A stretch of 64,000 nt of DNA from Adiantum capillus-veneris. Lineage: Eukaryota > Streptophyta > Polypodiopsida > Polypodiales > Pteridaceae. Below, piece by piece: positions 12,482 through 23,432 of the stretch; position 1 is the first letter of the stretch; every line of letters starts with the position of its first letter. The stretch lies in the NCBI GenBank assembly GCA_014529385.2, contig CM043948.1:79117291-79181290 (forward strand). Reading direction: 5' to 3'. Position numbers and translations under genes: made by a program. The notes beneath the pieces were generated by a model. That model had not been told where the DNA came from, did no database searches, and saw only the letters and a program-made list of their open reading frames with translations.

Positions 12482-13110
12482 ATGAAACAAACATGCACAT
12501 CGGTTACTGAGGTTGGGAGGTTTTTGGGTACATGTTCATTTTATCTTATTTGGTTGCTACACTTTGCTCATGTTGCAAAGGTGCTTCATCAATTGCTTAG
12601 GAAGGGGAAAAAGTTTGTATGGGAAGAAGATCATACTATGGTCATCAAAAAATTGAAAAATATGCTTCTCAAGGCTCCTACCTTGAGAAAGGTTGATTAT
12701 AAATGTGGACAATGTACTTAACTCTTTACACTAGCCCATCAGGTATGGGGTGGGATATAGGTCAAGATGATGAAGATGGTCACACGAATGAAATTTGTTC
12801 TGGAGCAAAAGTGCTTAATGCTATCAAAGAGGTTACCCATAGGTTAAGAGATAAATTTCGGGTGTTTCTACTGCCCTGAGGTCTGACAAAGAATATTTCA
12901 TAGGTACTTCAATCGTGTGGAGATAGAATTTTTACCATTGATGGGGATGATTTCAAAGTGCTCTACTTTGAACATTGCAATACTGCAATGGATAGTATTT
13001 ATTAAGTCTCTTAATCCTGGTTTTTGCCATATTGCAGGTAGAGATAACACTGTAGAAGATCTGTGGTTAAGGTCCAGGTATGAAGATGAAGAGGAGATGC
13101 TTACCACCAG
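12482..13110 (+). pseudogene. GypC RT connection and RNase H remnant
   Basis: Open stretch 12482-12721 reads FLGTCSFYLIWLLHFAHVAK and then a Lys-rich segment ending in LRKVDYKCG, matching the RT thumb to RNase H connection of Gypsy elements. From about 13021 the reading CHIAGRDNTVEDLWLRS resembles the end of RNase H (usual form H.AG..N.VADALSR). The catalytic Asp of RNase H is not identifiable. Confidence 0.7.
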
Positions 13111-14139
13111 TGATGATTTGGGCTACACCTCTTCTCATTTACATGCAAGATGTGGTACTCATGTTTGTGTTTTTGAGGTCTTTTCTGAAGAGATGTATGA
13201 TGAAGAATGGCTTTTGATAGGCCACTACCTCAACACTCTTACCAAGCAAGATGGATGGAGTGATCAAGAATACAAGAGGATCATCAAAAAGGATTATGGC
13301 TACTTTTACAAGATGGGTCATTTATGGAAGCATCCAAAGAGTTCAAGAGCGGTACTACAATGGGTTGTTTGTGATGAATCAACTCAACAACAGGTGATTA
13401 AAGAGTATCATAAAAGCTTACCGGCTGGACACAAAGGGGTATGGGCAACTTTTGTCAAAATTAAGGACCGCTATACTGGTGTAAAGGAATGTACAAAAAT
13501 GTTGCTTGGTTTGTGGAGACTTGTTTAGTATGCCATCAATATTCTAATGTACAACATCAAGATGGATCACATCCTACTTATCCACTAGCTATGCATTACA
13601 AGTGGATAGTAGGTTTCATTACAATGCCAGTGGGGGAAGGCAGATGAGGTATATTGTTGAAGGGAGAGTTCTTGCTAGAGAAGATCTCACAAATAAGGTT
13701 GAAGGGAGAGTTTGTGTACAAAAGCTACAAATTTTGTGTGTAAATTTCTGCTTGAAGACGTAATTTCTACGTATGGTTGTGTTGGTAAGATCACTGCTGA
13801 TAGAGGAGATCTGGATGCAGATGAAGCTTGTGAGTTCTTTGCTCGTATGGGCATCAAACAACATAAAATCCAAAAGGTAATGGAAAAAGAGAACAAGGGC
13901 ATCCACATATTGTTAAGGCGTTAGCAAAGGCATGCCGATGGCATATTGGTAATTGGCCTAAGCTGCTACCTTTTTCTTTATGGGTTGATCGTAGTAGACA
14001 TAGTTTTGTTACAAGTTTTATGCTATTTGAGTCGATGCATGGACAAAAACCCTTTATACCTACACATGAGGTATTAATGTCTTGGACTATAATGCCATGG
14101 GAGGTAGGTATGTCTACATAACATTTTCTTGCTTTACGT
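13111..14139 (+). pseudogene. GypC integrase, N-terminal and core remnant
   Basis: Integrase joins element DNA to the host chromosome. Remnants in changing frames are the HHCC region (YHKSLPAGHKGV near 13408-13443; CLVCHQY near 13530), a core start YKWIVGFITMPVG near 13600-13632, KITADRGDLDADEA near 13785-13830 and FARMGIKQHKI near 13840. Frameshifts occur near 13500, 13640 and 13870. The frame then reads through GHPHIVKA...LPFSLWVD to SMHGQKPF and is cut at 14139 by the GypD 5' LTR. Confidence 0.75.
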
Positions 14140-15272
14140 TGTCAGGAGTTTTTTGGAGCAAGGGATTGCGCATATGTACATACCCATGCATGGTGCATCA
14201 AATAAAGAATTGCCCATTTTCCAGAGCCAGGTGGTTACGTGGGGCCCACGTGTATACAGGTAGGACAGCATGTACATAGTGCATCGATTTTCACTATTAC
14301 CAGTACCAGTGTGTTTTTTCTACAATAATGAGCAGTAGTAGCGCGTAAAACTTCTCGAGAAAGCTATCCGCGGGCCGACGACATGAGGTAAGCAGGTGCG
14401 TCAGATGGTATCTAGTGGCGTCAGGAGGCCAAATGGGGTCAATACTTGCACAACGTGGATGTTTTCTTGTGATAATTATGCAGAACGGTCATCATGAGGA
14501 CCATATTTTGGGGCCACTTCACGTGGTGGCGGGATGCATTATTGAAAAGAAATGAGTGCCAGGTGTGCGAATGATGCAAAAAGGTGACAACTATGCACTG
14601 CGGAGTCAGTTTTTGGCCTGTTCGGGGTCTGTTTGAGGTCATCTAAAAGGACAAGGGTGCCCAACTAATAAAGCTAAGTGTGGGAACTGAAAAAACAGAG
14701 AGAAGACCAGAAAAAACGTGGAGAAGAGAGGAGGAACAGCCGCAGGTGTGTTTTTGCTCATTCTGGAGCTTGTTTTGGCCGTAAACTGCTCATCCGAGGT
14801 CGGATTTGAGCACTTTGACATTGTAGATTGGGGTTTTGGGCCGTTCCAGACGTGATGGCGCTGTCCATTTTGCCAAATTCCTCACTCTTTTTCTTTTTTT
14901 TTTCTGTGTAAGTTTCTCTTATGAGCGAAGTTTCTGCTCTAGTTTGTGATTGTATCTGGCTTATTTTACCCATATTGTGTGAGCTATTTGCCCCATTGGT
15001 GTTGGCCCAAGCTCAATTGTATCTAAACATCAGAAATTCTCCTCTTTTGAGCTGAGTTTTTTCGGTGTGTGTGTGTGTGTGTGTGTGTGTCTGTGTGGAG
15101 TGGGCAAGTGGATAGTCTCTCTCCTCTCACTCCAGTGATGTGTTCCCTTTCTCGGCCAGGTGTGTTGTGTAAGCTGAGTGGTGCCCCATAATGTGTGTGT
15201 GTGTGTGTATCATCCCAAGAGTGTGTGTCGGGTCGTTATAGAGGCGTTCTATGTGTTTCCATCCCGCTCACA
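14140..15272 (+). repeat. GypD 5' LTR
   Basis: 1133 bp from TGTCAGGAGT to CCGCTCACA. It contains (GT)n runs at 15065-15090 and 15191-15208. It matches 21686-22825 apart from scattered changes, a GT-repeat length difference and a 19-bp indel. Confidence 0.95.
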
Positions 15273-15278
15273 TTCTTT

Positions 15279-15288
15279 TGGCGCCCCC
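15279..15288 (+). other. GypD candidate primer-binding site
   Basis: TGGCGCCCCC begins six bases after the LTR. The TGGCGCC start resembles the tRNA-Asp-type site of plant Athila/Tat elements, but the following bases differ from that consensus. GypI has the related TGGTGCCCCC in the same position. Confidence 0.6.
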
Positions 15289-16005
15289 AAGGAGGATCTT
15301 CTTCGAGTACCTTCTGCTTCGAGCTGCAAGCTTCGAGATTCGGGGCTATAGGTTACAGGTTACAGGTTATAGGGACAAGTACATGTAGAGGTGATTCACA
15401 CAGGTACAGGTAGCTGGAGTACAGTGATATACTAGCAGTGATGCCACTTGCAGTTGTTGTGGGTATGCATCACTTGGTACCTATTTGAGCGCATTGTCTG
15501 CTGGATTGTACGTTACTTGTGGAAACTGCCATTGTACGCATTTGTGGAGCCATACTTGGTTGTATTTGGCAGTCCTAGCCATTTCTGAGACTTGGTCTGG
15601 AAGATAGTCATTTCTGAGACTTGACTATACGCGATTTGCATTAGCCTTCGTGTGAGGGTCGATAGCGTGAGGTTTTTATTGAGCTGGGGGATTCTCAAAT
15701 GTGGAGATCCTTTCGGTGATACAAGTAGCTGGAGCACCCTTTTCGTGACCTCGCCATAGGCTATGTACTAGTGATTCCTAATTGATGCTCGGGTTCTATT
15801 GTTGGCAGTTTATGCATACATAGACAGTCTATATTTTGGGTTCACACTGCTCTACTTCTGGGGAAACTCTGCCAAAATTTTTCCAAGTTATGATGGCTGG
15901 TTTTTTGGTATTTTGAGCCATTTATGCTGTTATGCTGCTGAAATTTGGGCAAAAATCAGAGGATAAGTCAGGTGTGCCTTCTTGGGAGCTTCATGGTTGG
16001 CTTTA
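15289..16005. other. GypD leader
   Basis: Untranslated leader between the primer site and the first small reading frame. It includes short repeated words (GGTTACAGGTTACAGGTTA near 15352; TTTCTGAGACTTG twice near 15580-15625). No coding motif is seen. Confidence 0.6.
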
Positions 16006-16224
16006 ATGGATGATCAAAATGGCCCTCAGTTCACTCCTTTTCATTTAACTCAAAGAATCCAGATTAATGTTCATGTGTCCAGGAAGATCTTTTTCCAGCA
16101 GCGCATAGTCTTTATGTTTGGGCCAAGAAGATTGAGAGAGATCTTGGAATGTCCTTTGCCTGTTGTAATTCTGATGATCAACTATGAAAACTCATTTGAT
16201 GTGCATGTGTTTGTCCTTATCTAA
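16006..16224 (+). CDS. Small pre-gag protein of GypD (72 aa), unknown function
   Basis: Intact 72-residue frame starting at ATG 16006 (MDDQNGPQFTPFHL), 102 bases before gag. I do not recognise a known family. The same protein occurs at 58761-58979 in GypI, also 72 residues and also just before gag, and a more divergent 70-residue copy lies at 58527-58739. Shared features are SRKI.FQQR.VFMFG, R...EIL, P..VI, then Y..SFDV..F.L at the very end. It is basic in the middle and hydrophobic at the C terminus, with no membrane segment or signal peptide. It has stayed open while the GypD gag and pol next to it carry five stops. Position recalls the extra ORF1 before gag of Ogre-type Tat elements, but it is much shorter; that link is inference. 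Confidence 0.7.
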   Translation: MDDQNGPQFTPFHLTQRIQINVHVSRKIFFQQRIVFMFGPRRLREILECPLPVVILMINYENSFDVHVFVLI

Positions 16225-16326
16225 AGTTGAGCTCCATTGAAGTTTCTGGGGATTGGGTAGTCAAAAGTTTTGGGTTCTTTCACGTGTGTTCAAAGGGGTT
16301 CTCAAAGCATTGTAACTTGGGTAGCC

Positions 16327-18084
16327 ATGCCTTTCTCTTAGCCGGAGTTTCATGGAAGAAGTGATGAAGATGTGGAAGAGTTTTTGGAAAAGATGGAGGT
16401 TGCCTGCATTAGCAACCAGATTCATGACCCTACGCAGATGTTACGTCTTCTCCAAATTTGTTTGAAGAGTGATGCACGAGTCTGGTCCAAAACATTTGAA
16501 GAGGAGTTGCGTGCAGCGGATCCACCTATTAGATTGAGTTGGGATAATCTACGGCATGGGTTGGAAGTGGAGTTTGTGAAGATAGAAGATCCTGACAAAG
16601 TGTGGCAAGAAGTACAAGGTTTGGTGCAAAAGGAAGGTGAGCCAGTAGATGCGTACATATGTAAGTTCTCATTGGCATGGGAGCGGATGTGCAAGGCCTT
16701 AGCACCATAGGTACCCCCGCCTAACATGATGAAGAAGGACAGGTTCTTGGCTGGTCTTTGGGAGAATATACGTTGGAGAGTGGAGCTAAAGAAGCCTAGG
16801 ACATATGAAGATGCACTAGAGGTAGCAAGGAACAAAGAGTGGAAGTTGAGGAAAATGAGCCAGTTAGGGGTGGAGTCTTTGCCCATGAGGTCTGAATTTC
16901 AACCTATAGAGTCTTTACAAGGTCGCATGTCAGGGGTCCATCGTGAACTAGTGGTTCCTGTTACTACTCAGGTTATGCCAGCAGTGGTCACTACATCGGT
17001 GCAAGATGATGGGCTAAGGCAAGACATGAGGCAAGTGGTAGATTTGATGAAGAATCTTAGCCTAAACATTCTAGGTCAAGTGGGAGATAATCGAGGTCGA
17101 GGGAGGTTTGCAAATCAGCCAGGAGGTGAAGAAAGGCCTAGGAATGGTGTTGGACAAAGCAATGGTAGGTTTTGGAGGCAGACGCCCACATGTTACAATT
17201 GTGGAGAGTTGGGTCACATCAGCCCGCAATGTGATAAGCCACCAAGGATGGGGGGAGACATGTATCCATTGCCAAGAGAGGTGCTAACTAGGTCAAATGA
17301 TTATGGCATCGAAATTAAGGGAGACGAAGGAACCAGTGGACAGACCCAGGAGGAAAAGGGAAAGACAAAAGTGCTAAGTGTAGTCACCTTGGAGAAGGCA
17401 TCAAAGCTAGAGGATACATTAGTGATGCCTATTGGGAAGAGGACCACAGAGGATAAGGAAGGAAGAAGTGCCCCAGGTCCTAGTAAGAAGAAAGGAAAGA
17501 GCCATGAAGGCGAGGATGTCAAGGCCAAGAGGAAAAGGAGATATCGTCAAAAGTTTCATGTTTCAGATTTTCCACTAGGGGATGGGCAATTAAGCTATGA
17601 ATTGAAGGAGGATCTGACGAGCAGGAAGGCAGATGTTACTTTTGGGCAGCTTATAGAGATGGTGCCTAAGCTAAAGCGACACTGGAAGAGGATGGTTAAC
17701 CCAATGGAGAAAGAGCTAGAGAGAGGTTCAGTAAAGGTGTTGGCAATGGATGAGCTACCAGACATTTGTCCAATAGTAGATGTGTGGCATAAAAGGAAAA
17801 ATTTGGGACAAGGTTATGTGGATGGCGGAGCCCAAATATGTGTCATAACACACTCATGCGTTGAGAAGATGGGTCTCACAGTGGCTGGGGTGTCAGGTTT
17901 TTGGATCAGATTGGCAAACCATCAAAAAGTAAAATGCTTGGGTGTTGTAAAGAGATTAGAAGTGGAGGCATATGATGCAAAGGCAGTGGTTGATTTTCAT
18001 GTGATGCCAGCAAGGTTGGGAGCATATCCTATTATACTGGGCAGACCATGGTTACGTGCAGTGGGAGATGTTCAAGATTGGTGA
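16327..18084 (+). pseudogene. GypD gag-protease with two amber stops
   Basis: Frame begins at ATG 16327 and runs to TGA at 18082-18084. TAG codons at 16339-16341 and 16708-16710 break it, both at places where Gln (CAG) fits. The gag domain (FHGRSDEDVEEFLEKM onward) is followed by a CCHC knuckle CYNCGELGHISPQC near 17191-17235, a Lys/Glu-rich linker, and a protease with VDGGAQICVIT near 17818-17850 and ILGRPWLR near 18036-18060. The active site is Asp-Gly-Gly-Ala as in GypI. The TGA that ends this stretch is also in frame with pol, so one Gag-Pol reading frame is likely to have existed. Confidence 0.88.
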
Positions 18085-18090
18085 CATGGT

Positions 18091-21000
18091 ATGATTAGCC
18101 TCTATGGAAAGACAGGTACCAAGAAGCTTTATAATATGGACACAAGGAAACGATTAGAGGAGCTTTATGAAGATGAGGATGAGTCTAGTGATGAAGACTC
18201 TTCCACGGTGACAGATGAGGACAATGATAGCACTACTGATGTTGCATTTCTTTTGATGGACAAAGAAATCCAGGAGTTTGGTTTAGCTGCATTTGCGAAT
18301 GAGGTTGAAGATGAAAGTAAAGGGCCTTATGAAGTGATTGAAGGGCTGATGCAAACCAAGGTTGAGTTGTCAAAGAAGCAAGAATTGATGACACAAATGA
18401 TCAGTGGAGACCTCTCAGCTATGGAGAAGGATATTTATTTGCACATGATGGCTAGTTTTCCTGATTTGTTCATTACTTCATATGAAGAGATCAGAGGGTT
18501 CAAGGGCGAAGAGATGCATATAGAGCTGAAAGAAGGTGCTAAGCCAGTGCAGCAAAGGCTAAGAAGGATGGGTCAAGAGAAAATGGAAGCCTTGCGAGAA
18601 GAGGTGGACAAGTTGCTGAAGGCAGGGTTCATAGTCCCTGTGGAGACCACAGAATGGGTGAGTCCAGTTGTAGTCAGTCCAAAGAAGGATGGGAAGTGGA
18701 GAATTTGTGTAGATTTTAAACCCTTAAACGCAGCCACTAAGAAGAACCCATATCCTCTTCCATTCATCGATCAGATCTTGGATTCAGTGGCAAGTTATGA
18801 GAGGTACAGTGTGTGTGATGGTTTTTGAGGCTATTTTCAATTGAAGATTGCTCTTAAAGACCGCACAAAGACCACTTTTATTATGCCATGGGGCTGCTAT
18901 TGCTACACAGTATTTCCATTTGGGTTGTCAAATGGACCTTCCTTCTATCAAGAGAGAGCAAATTGGGTATTGGAACCATTCATTGGTAGTTGTGTTAAAG
19001 CTTTCATGGATGACTTATGTGTCTACAGCAGTAGGGTTGAACATCATGAGAAGCAGCAGATGGTATTGGCTCGATATAATGAACATGGAGGACAACTAAA
19101 TCCAAAGAAATGTCATCTAGCACAGCCAAGGGTGAAGTTATTGGGACATATGGTGTCAGAAAATGGCATTGAGGCTGATCCAGATAAGGTTAAGTCTATT
19201 ATTCTTCTTCCATCACCTACGAGTACGAAGAAATTGGCAACTTTTATACACAAAGTGAAGTACATGGCATGGTTCATTCCATTATCTTCGCAGCTTCTTT
19301 ATCCATTACAGCAAGTGGCAAAGCATGATCCATTGCAATGGGATGACAAGTGTGAAGACGTGTTTCACGAGGTGAAAGAGGTGTTAGGGGGGTTGTCAGC
19401 CATGCAGGCTCCTGATTGGGAGAAAGTGTTTTATGTAAATCCATCAGTAGGGGATGATGCCATTGGAGCCATGCTATTGCAAAAGGGGAAGGGCATCCAT
19501 TATATGAGGCCAGTGTATTGTGCAAGCCGAGTGAAGTTGGTAGCGGAGAGAAAGTTCTCGGAAGTAGAGCTAGTGATGGCCAGTGTAATATTTGCTTGTC
19601 GACGATTTCGTCATTACTTGCTACCACGGCCTTTTGTTTTCTTGACGAGTTATGCCTTTTTGCCACAGTTAATTAATGGTACTAACATGTCAAATGTGGT
19701 GAAGAAATGGGTAATTGAGCTGCAAGAGTTTGAGTTCTCTTTTCTAGTGGAAGATAGTACAAGGGCTACCCTAGCTGATTTGTTGACCTACAAGGAGAAT
19801 CACCTTATTGTTAAGGAAGAGGTGGTGAGAAAGGTAGTTGAAGAAGTGCCACAGATCAGCAATGCACATGTGTTGTTCTTTGATGGTTCATACAGAAAGA
19901 GCCATGATGCAGCTTCAGGGGGTATAGCAATTTATGATCCAGAGGGGAAGCTTATGCAAGAGAGGGTTCAAATTGGATGCTCATAGTAACAATGAGGCTG
20001 AATATGCTACTCTGGAAGCCGGATTACACATTTGTTTGAAGCATGGGGTTCAAAGGTTGAGCATAAAAGGTGATGCCTTGTTGTGGTGAAGCAAGTGCTG
20101 GGTGTGTGGAAGAGCAAGAACACCTCATTGAAGGAAATGTGCTTCAGAATAAAAGGCCTGTTAAAAAATTTCGAAGCATGGATCATCAGACACATTGAAT
20201 GTGCTCTAAATGGAGAGGCACATGAAGCAGCTCAAGGCATGATTGGGGACCTATTTGTGTTGAGGACCACTTTACCTCTTTATCATGGCCGGGAAAGTTT
20301 GGCTCAAGAAGAGGAGTTTTTGCTAACAGGAATCATTCCAAAGGAGATTCAGAAGTCTAAGAAGTATGGTTTTGTGCGTAGAGCATACAGGTACAAATTG
20401 ATTGGTGATGTCTTATACATGAAAGGGGCTGATCTCGTGTTGAGACGTGTACCTTGGTGGGAGGAGCTTTATAGAGTGTTGGAAGAGAATCATGAAGGCG
20501 CATGTGGTGGCCATTTTGCTCTAAAGATCACCTTGCATAAGATTTTGCAAGAGGGGTATGTATGGCCTAGTTTGCACATGGATGTTCACCATTGGTGTAG
20601 GTCTTGCAATAGGTGTCAAGCATTTGGGAAGAGAGTGTTGAAGCCAGAGCTACGAAAAACCATTATGGCGTTTGATGTGTTTGAAAAGTGGGGGATTGAT
20701 GCAATAGGCCCGTTACCTATCACAAGCAGGGGCAAAAGTTATATTTTGACTGCAATGGACTATCTCTCTAGATGGGCAGAAGCTATAACAGTAAAACAGA
20801 TCACTGCAAAGGATGTGGCAAAATTTGTGTATGATGAAATATGTTGCAAGTTTGGGGTGCCACTAGAGCTACTTTCAGATAAGGGGCCTGGCTTTAGAGC
20901 TAAACTGCTAGATTTTTTATGTGCAAAGATGAAGATGAAGCACCAGCATACCACTCCTTATTACCCACAGTGTAATGGCTTAAATGAAAGATTCAATGGT

Positions 21001-21657
21001 GAGTTGGTACAGATTCTTCCGAAAGTGACAAAGCACTAAGGAAAGAATTGGGATTTGGAATTGCCTAGTGCATTATGGGCTTACCGTACTTCGGTGAAGA
21101 CAGGTACATGGTTTACTCCATTTCATTCGGTGTATGGAAACGAAGCACTATTGCCTGTGGAAGTAGAGTTTCCTGCGGTCAAGATGTTAGAGAAGTTGCT
21201 TGGGCAGCCTAGTGATGCATTCAAAGAGAGGCTCTTGCACTTACAAGAGGTTCAATTGGATAGGATGAGCGCATTGGAGCATTATGGACAGATGCAGGAT
21301 AAGGCTTTGGCAAAGATAAATGAAAAGGTCAAAAGTAAGGGTATCAAGAAGCATGACTTGGTTTTGCGCTACAACAGTAAGCTGGACAACACCTTCCAAA
21401 AGAAGTTTCGAATTAAGTGGGAAGGCCCTTTCCACGTAGTGGAGTGTTTCTCGAATGGTACATATCAGTTGGCTAACCTGGATGGGGTTCTACATAAGTC
21501 AAGGGTAAATGGATTGCGTCTTAAATTGTATCATGCTAGATTGATGATGGTAAAGCAGGATGAGCTGTCTGTGGAGCAAGTGATGTCTGTGAGGGATGAG
21601 GAGACCTGTGACGCTGCGAGTCTCATATCTCTCTTTGCTGCTGCTAATCATGAATGA
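18091..21657 (+). pseudogene. GypD pol: RT, two RNase H domains, integrase; broken
   Basis: Continues in the gag frame. RT: WVSPVVVSPKKDGKWRICVD, then FMDD at 19002-19013. First RNase H (about 19420-19800) is degenerate: FYVNPSVGDDAIG has Asn where the first catalytic Asp is expected. A second RNase H starts near 19870 with LFFDGSYR, NNEAEY and GDALL, the archaeal-type domain of plant Tat elements. Integrase: HHCC near 20500-20630, KWGIDAIGP, LLSDKGPGF and NGLNERFNGE, then a C-terminal LVLRYNSKLD...GPFHVVE domain. Lesions: TGA at 18826-18828, a one-base shift near 19983, a second shift near 20080, TAA at 21037-21039. The final stop is at 21655. Confidence 0.9.
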
Positions 21658-21665
21658 TCTAGCAG

Positions 21666-21685
21666 GCTAGGGGATGGGAAAATTA
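21666..21685 (+). other. GypD polypurine tract
   Basis: Purine-rich AGGGGATGGGAAAATTA directly before the 3' LTR; the usual plus-strand primer site. Confidence 0.75.
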
Positions 21686-22825
21686 TGTCAGGAGTTTTTT
21701 GGAGCAAGGGATTGCGCATATGTACATACCCATGCATGGTGCATCAAATAAAGAATTGCCCATTTTCCAGAGCCAGGTGGTTACGTGAGGCCCACGTGTA
21801 TACAGGTAGGACAGCATGTACATAGTGCATCGATTTTCACTATTACCAGTACCAGTGTGTTTTTTCTACAATAATGAGGAGTTGGTAGCGCGTAAAAATT
21901 CTCGAGGAAGCTATCCGCGGGTCGACGATATGAGGTAAGTAGGTGCGTCAGATGGTATCTAGTGGCGTCAGGAGGCCGAATGGGGTCAATACTTGCACGT
22001 GGATGAGTATGGACACAACGTGGATGTTTTCTTGTGATAATTATGCAGAAAGTTCATCATGAGGACCATATTTTGGGGCCACTTCACGTGGTGGCGGGAT
22101 GCATTATTATAAAGAAATGAGTGCCAGGTGTGCGAATGATGCAAAAAGGTGACAACTATGCACTGCGGAGTCAGTTTTTGGCCTGTTCGGGGTCTGTTTG
22201 AGGTCATCTAAAAGGCCAAGGGTGCCCAACTAATAAAGCTAAGTGTGGGAACTGAAAAAATAGAGAGAAGACCATAAAAAACGTGGAGAAGAGAGGAGGA
22301 ACAGTCGCAGGTGTGTTTTTGCTCATTTTGGAGCTTGTTTTGGCCGTAAACTGCTCATCCAAGGTCGGATTTGAGCACTTTGACATTGTAGACTGGGGTT
22401 TTGGGCCGTTCCGGACGCGATGGCGCTGTCAATTTTTCCAAATTTCTCACTTTTTTTGTGCTATTTTTCTGTGTAAGTTTCTCTTATGAGCGAAGTTTCT
22501 GCTCTAGTTTGTGATTGTATCTGGCTTATTTTACCCATATTGTGTGAGCTATATGCCCCATTGGTGTTGGCCCAAGGTCAATTGTATCTAAACATCAGAA
22601 ATTCTCCTCTTTTGAGCTGAGTTTTTTGGGTGTGTGTGTGTGTGTGTCTGTGTGGAGTGGGAAAGTGGATAGTCTCTCTCCTCTCACTCCAGTGGTGTGT
22701 TCCCTGTCTCGGCCAGGTGTGTTGTGTAAGCCGAGTGGTGCCCCATAATGTGTGTGTGTGTGTCATCCCAAGAGTGTGTGTCGGGTCGTTATAGAGGCGT
22801 TCTGTGTGTTTCCATCCCGCTCACA
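21686..22825 (+). repeat. GypD 3' LTR
   Basis: 1140 bp, TG...CA, matching 14140-15272. It carries a 19-bp insertion relative to the 5' copy near 21999 and shorter GT runs. GypC integrase resumes immediately after it. Confidence 0.95.
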
Positions 22826-23180
22826 ACGTATTCACCAACTTGAGAGGCATCAAGAAGATACTAAGCAAGCCAAAGGAAAGCTCCAAGGACGCAAGGTTGA
22901 AGAATAAAGCAACATTTGATGAGAAGCATAGACTACATCCATATGCCATCAAAGATGGCGATTGGGTACAAGCTTGTTTATGATAGTGGTTTGTAAAACC
23001 AATACTCTGCTCTGTGAAAGATGGTCAAATGTTGGTTTGGACCGTATGTTGTACTTCAGTCTTAGGACAATGCAACATATAAATTATGTGAGATCGATGG
23101 CACTGAGCTTAGAGTGCATATTGCAGGGAAAAGGATCAAAAGGTTCAAGAAACAATAAGGTGAGTTCATTTTTAAGGATC
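22826..23180 (+). pseudogene. GypC right part: integrase C-terminal remnant
   Basis: Continuation of GypC after the GypD insertion. Broken frames read VFTNLRGIKKILSKPKES, KATFDEKHRLHPYAIKDGDW and then FGPYVVLQS, DNATYKLCEIDGTELRVHI and AGKRIKRFKK, the C-terminal DNA-binding part of a Gypsy integrase. Frameshifts lie near 22970 and 23060. The reading ends close to 23158. Confidence 0.75.
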
Positions 23181-23334
23181 AAATCTTAGATCAGTAACTG
23201 AGGGATGATGATGATATGCATGCATCAGCCAATGTGTCTGATGAAGCTTTTGATGATGAAAATTAATCAACAAGACGGTTGGCACATGTTGAGGGATGTG
23301 CAGGTTCAGAGGGGGTGGACTCACACACCCATAA
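23181..23334. other. Short stretch between GypC and ElemE
   Basis: Non-coding. The words GACTCACACACCCAT occur here at about 23319-23333 and again inside the adjacent LTR stump, so the left end of ElemE may not be a simple insertion edge. Confidence 0.5.
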
Positions 23335-23432
23335 TGTTGCGGGAGCGACTCACACACCCATGAACTGCATGCAAACACTACCTAGATCAATATAGTGTCA
23401 ATCGAGGACATAGATGACACGATAGGCGCATG
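23335..23432 (-). repeat. ElemE 3' LTR stump
   Basis: Matches the first 98-105 bases of the 5' LTR as read on the plus strand (42551-42655), beginning TGTTGCGGGAGCGACTCAC. Similarity then stops abruptly and gag sequence follows, so the rest of this LTR, and anything between it and gag, has been deleted. Confidence 0.9.

Larger units (their letters stand above)
11190..14139 (+). mobile_element. GypC left part: old decayed Ty3/Gypsy, split by GypD
   Basis: Plus-strand remains of gag, RT, RNase H and integrase in Gypsy order, full of stops and frameshifts. The integrase sequence breaks at 14139 and continues at 22826 after the GypD insertion. No LTRs can be recognised. This is the oldest-looking element in the left half and the target of GypD. 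Confidence 0.85.
14140..22825 (+). mobile_element. GypD: full-length Tat-like Ty3/Gypsy element
   Basis: 8686-bp element with LTRs at 14140-15272 and 21686-22825, both TG...CA. It carries a primer-binding site, a 72-residue upstream reading frame, gag-protease and pol with two RNase H domains. The flanks share ACGT (14136-14139 and 22826-22829), a 4-5-bp target duplication with at most one mismatch. The LTRs differ by several substitutions and a 19-bp indel near 21999, so this is older than Copia-1 or GypF. It interrupts GypC integrase. Dual RNase H and the TGGCGCC primer site point to the Tat clade. Confidence 0.95.
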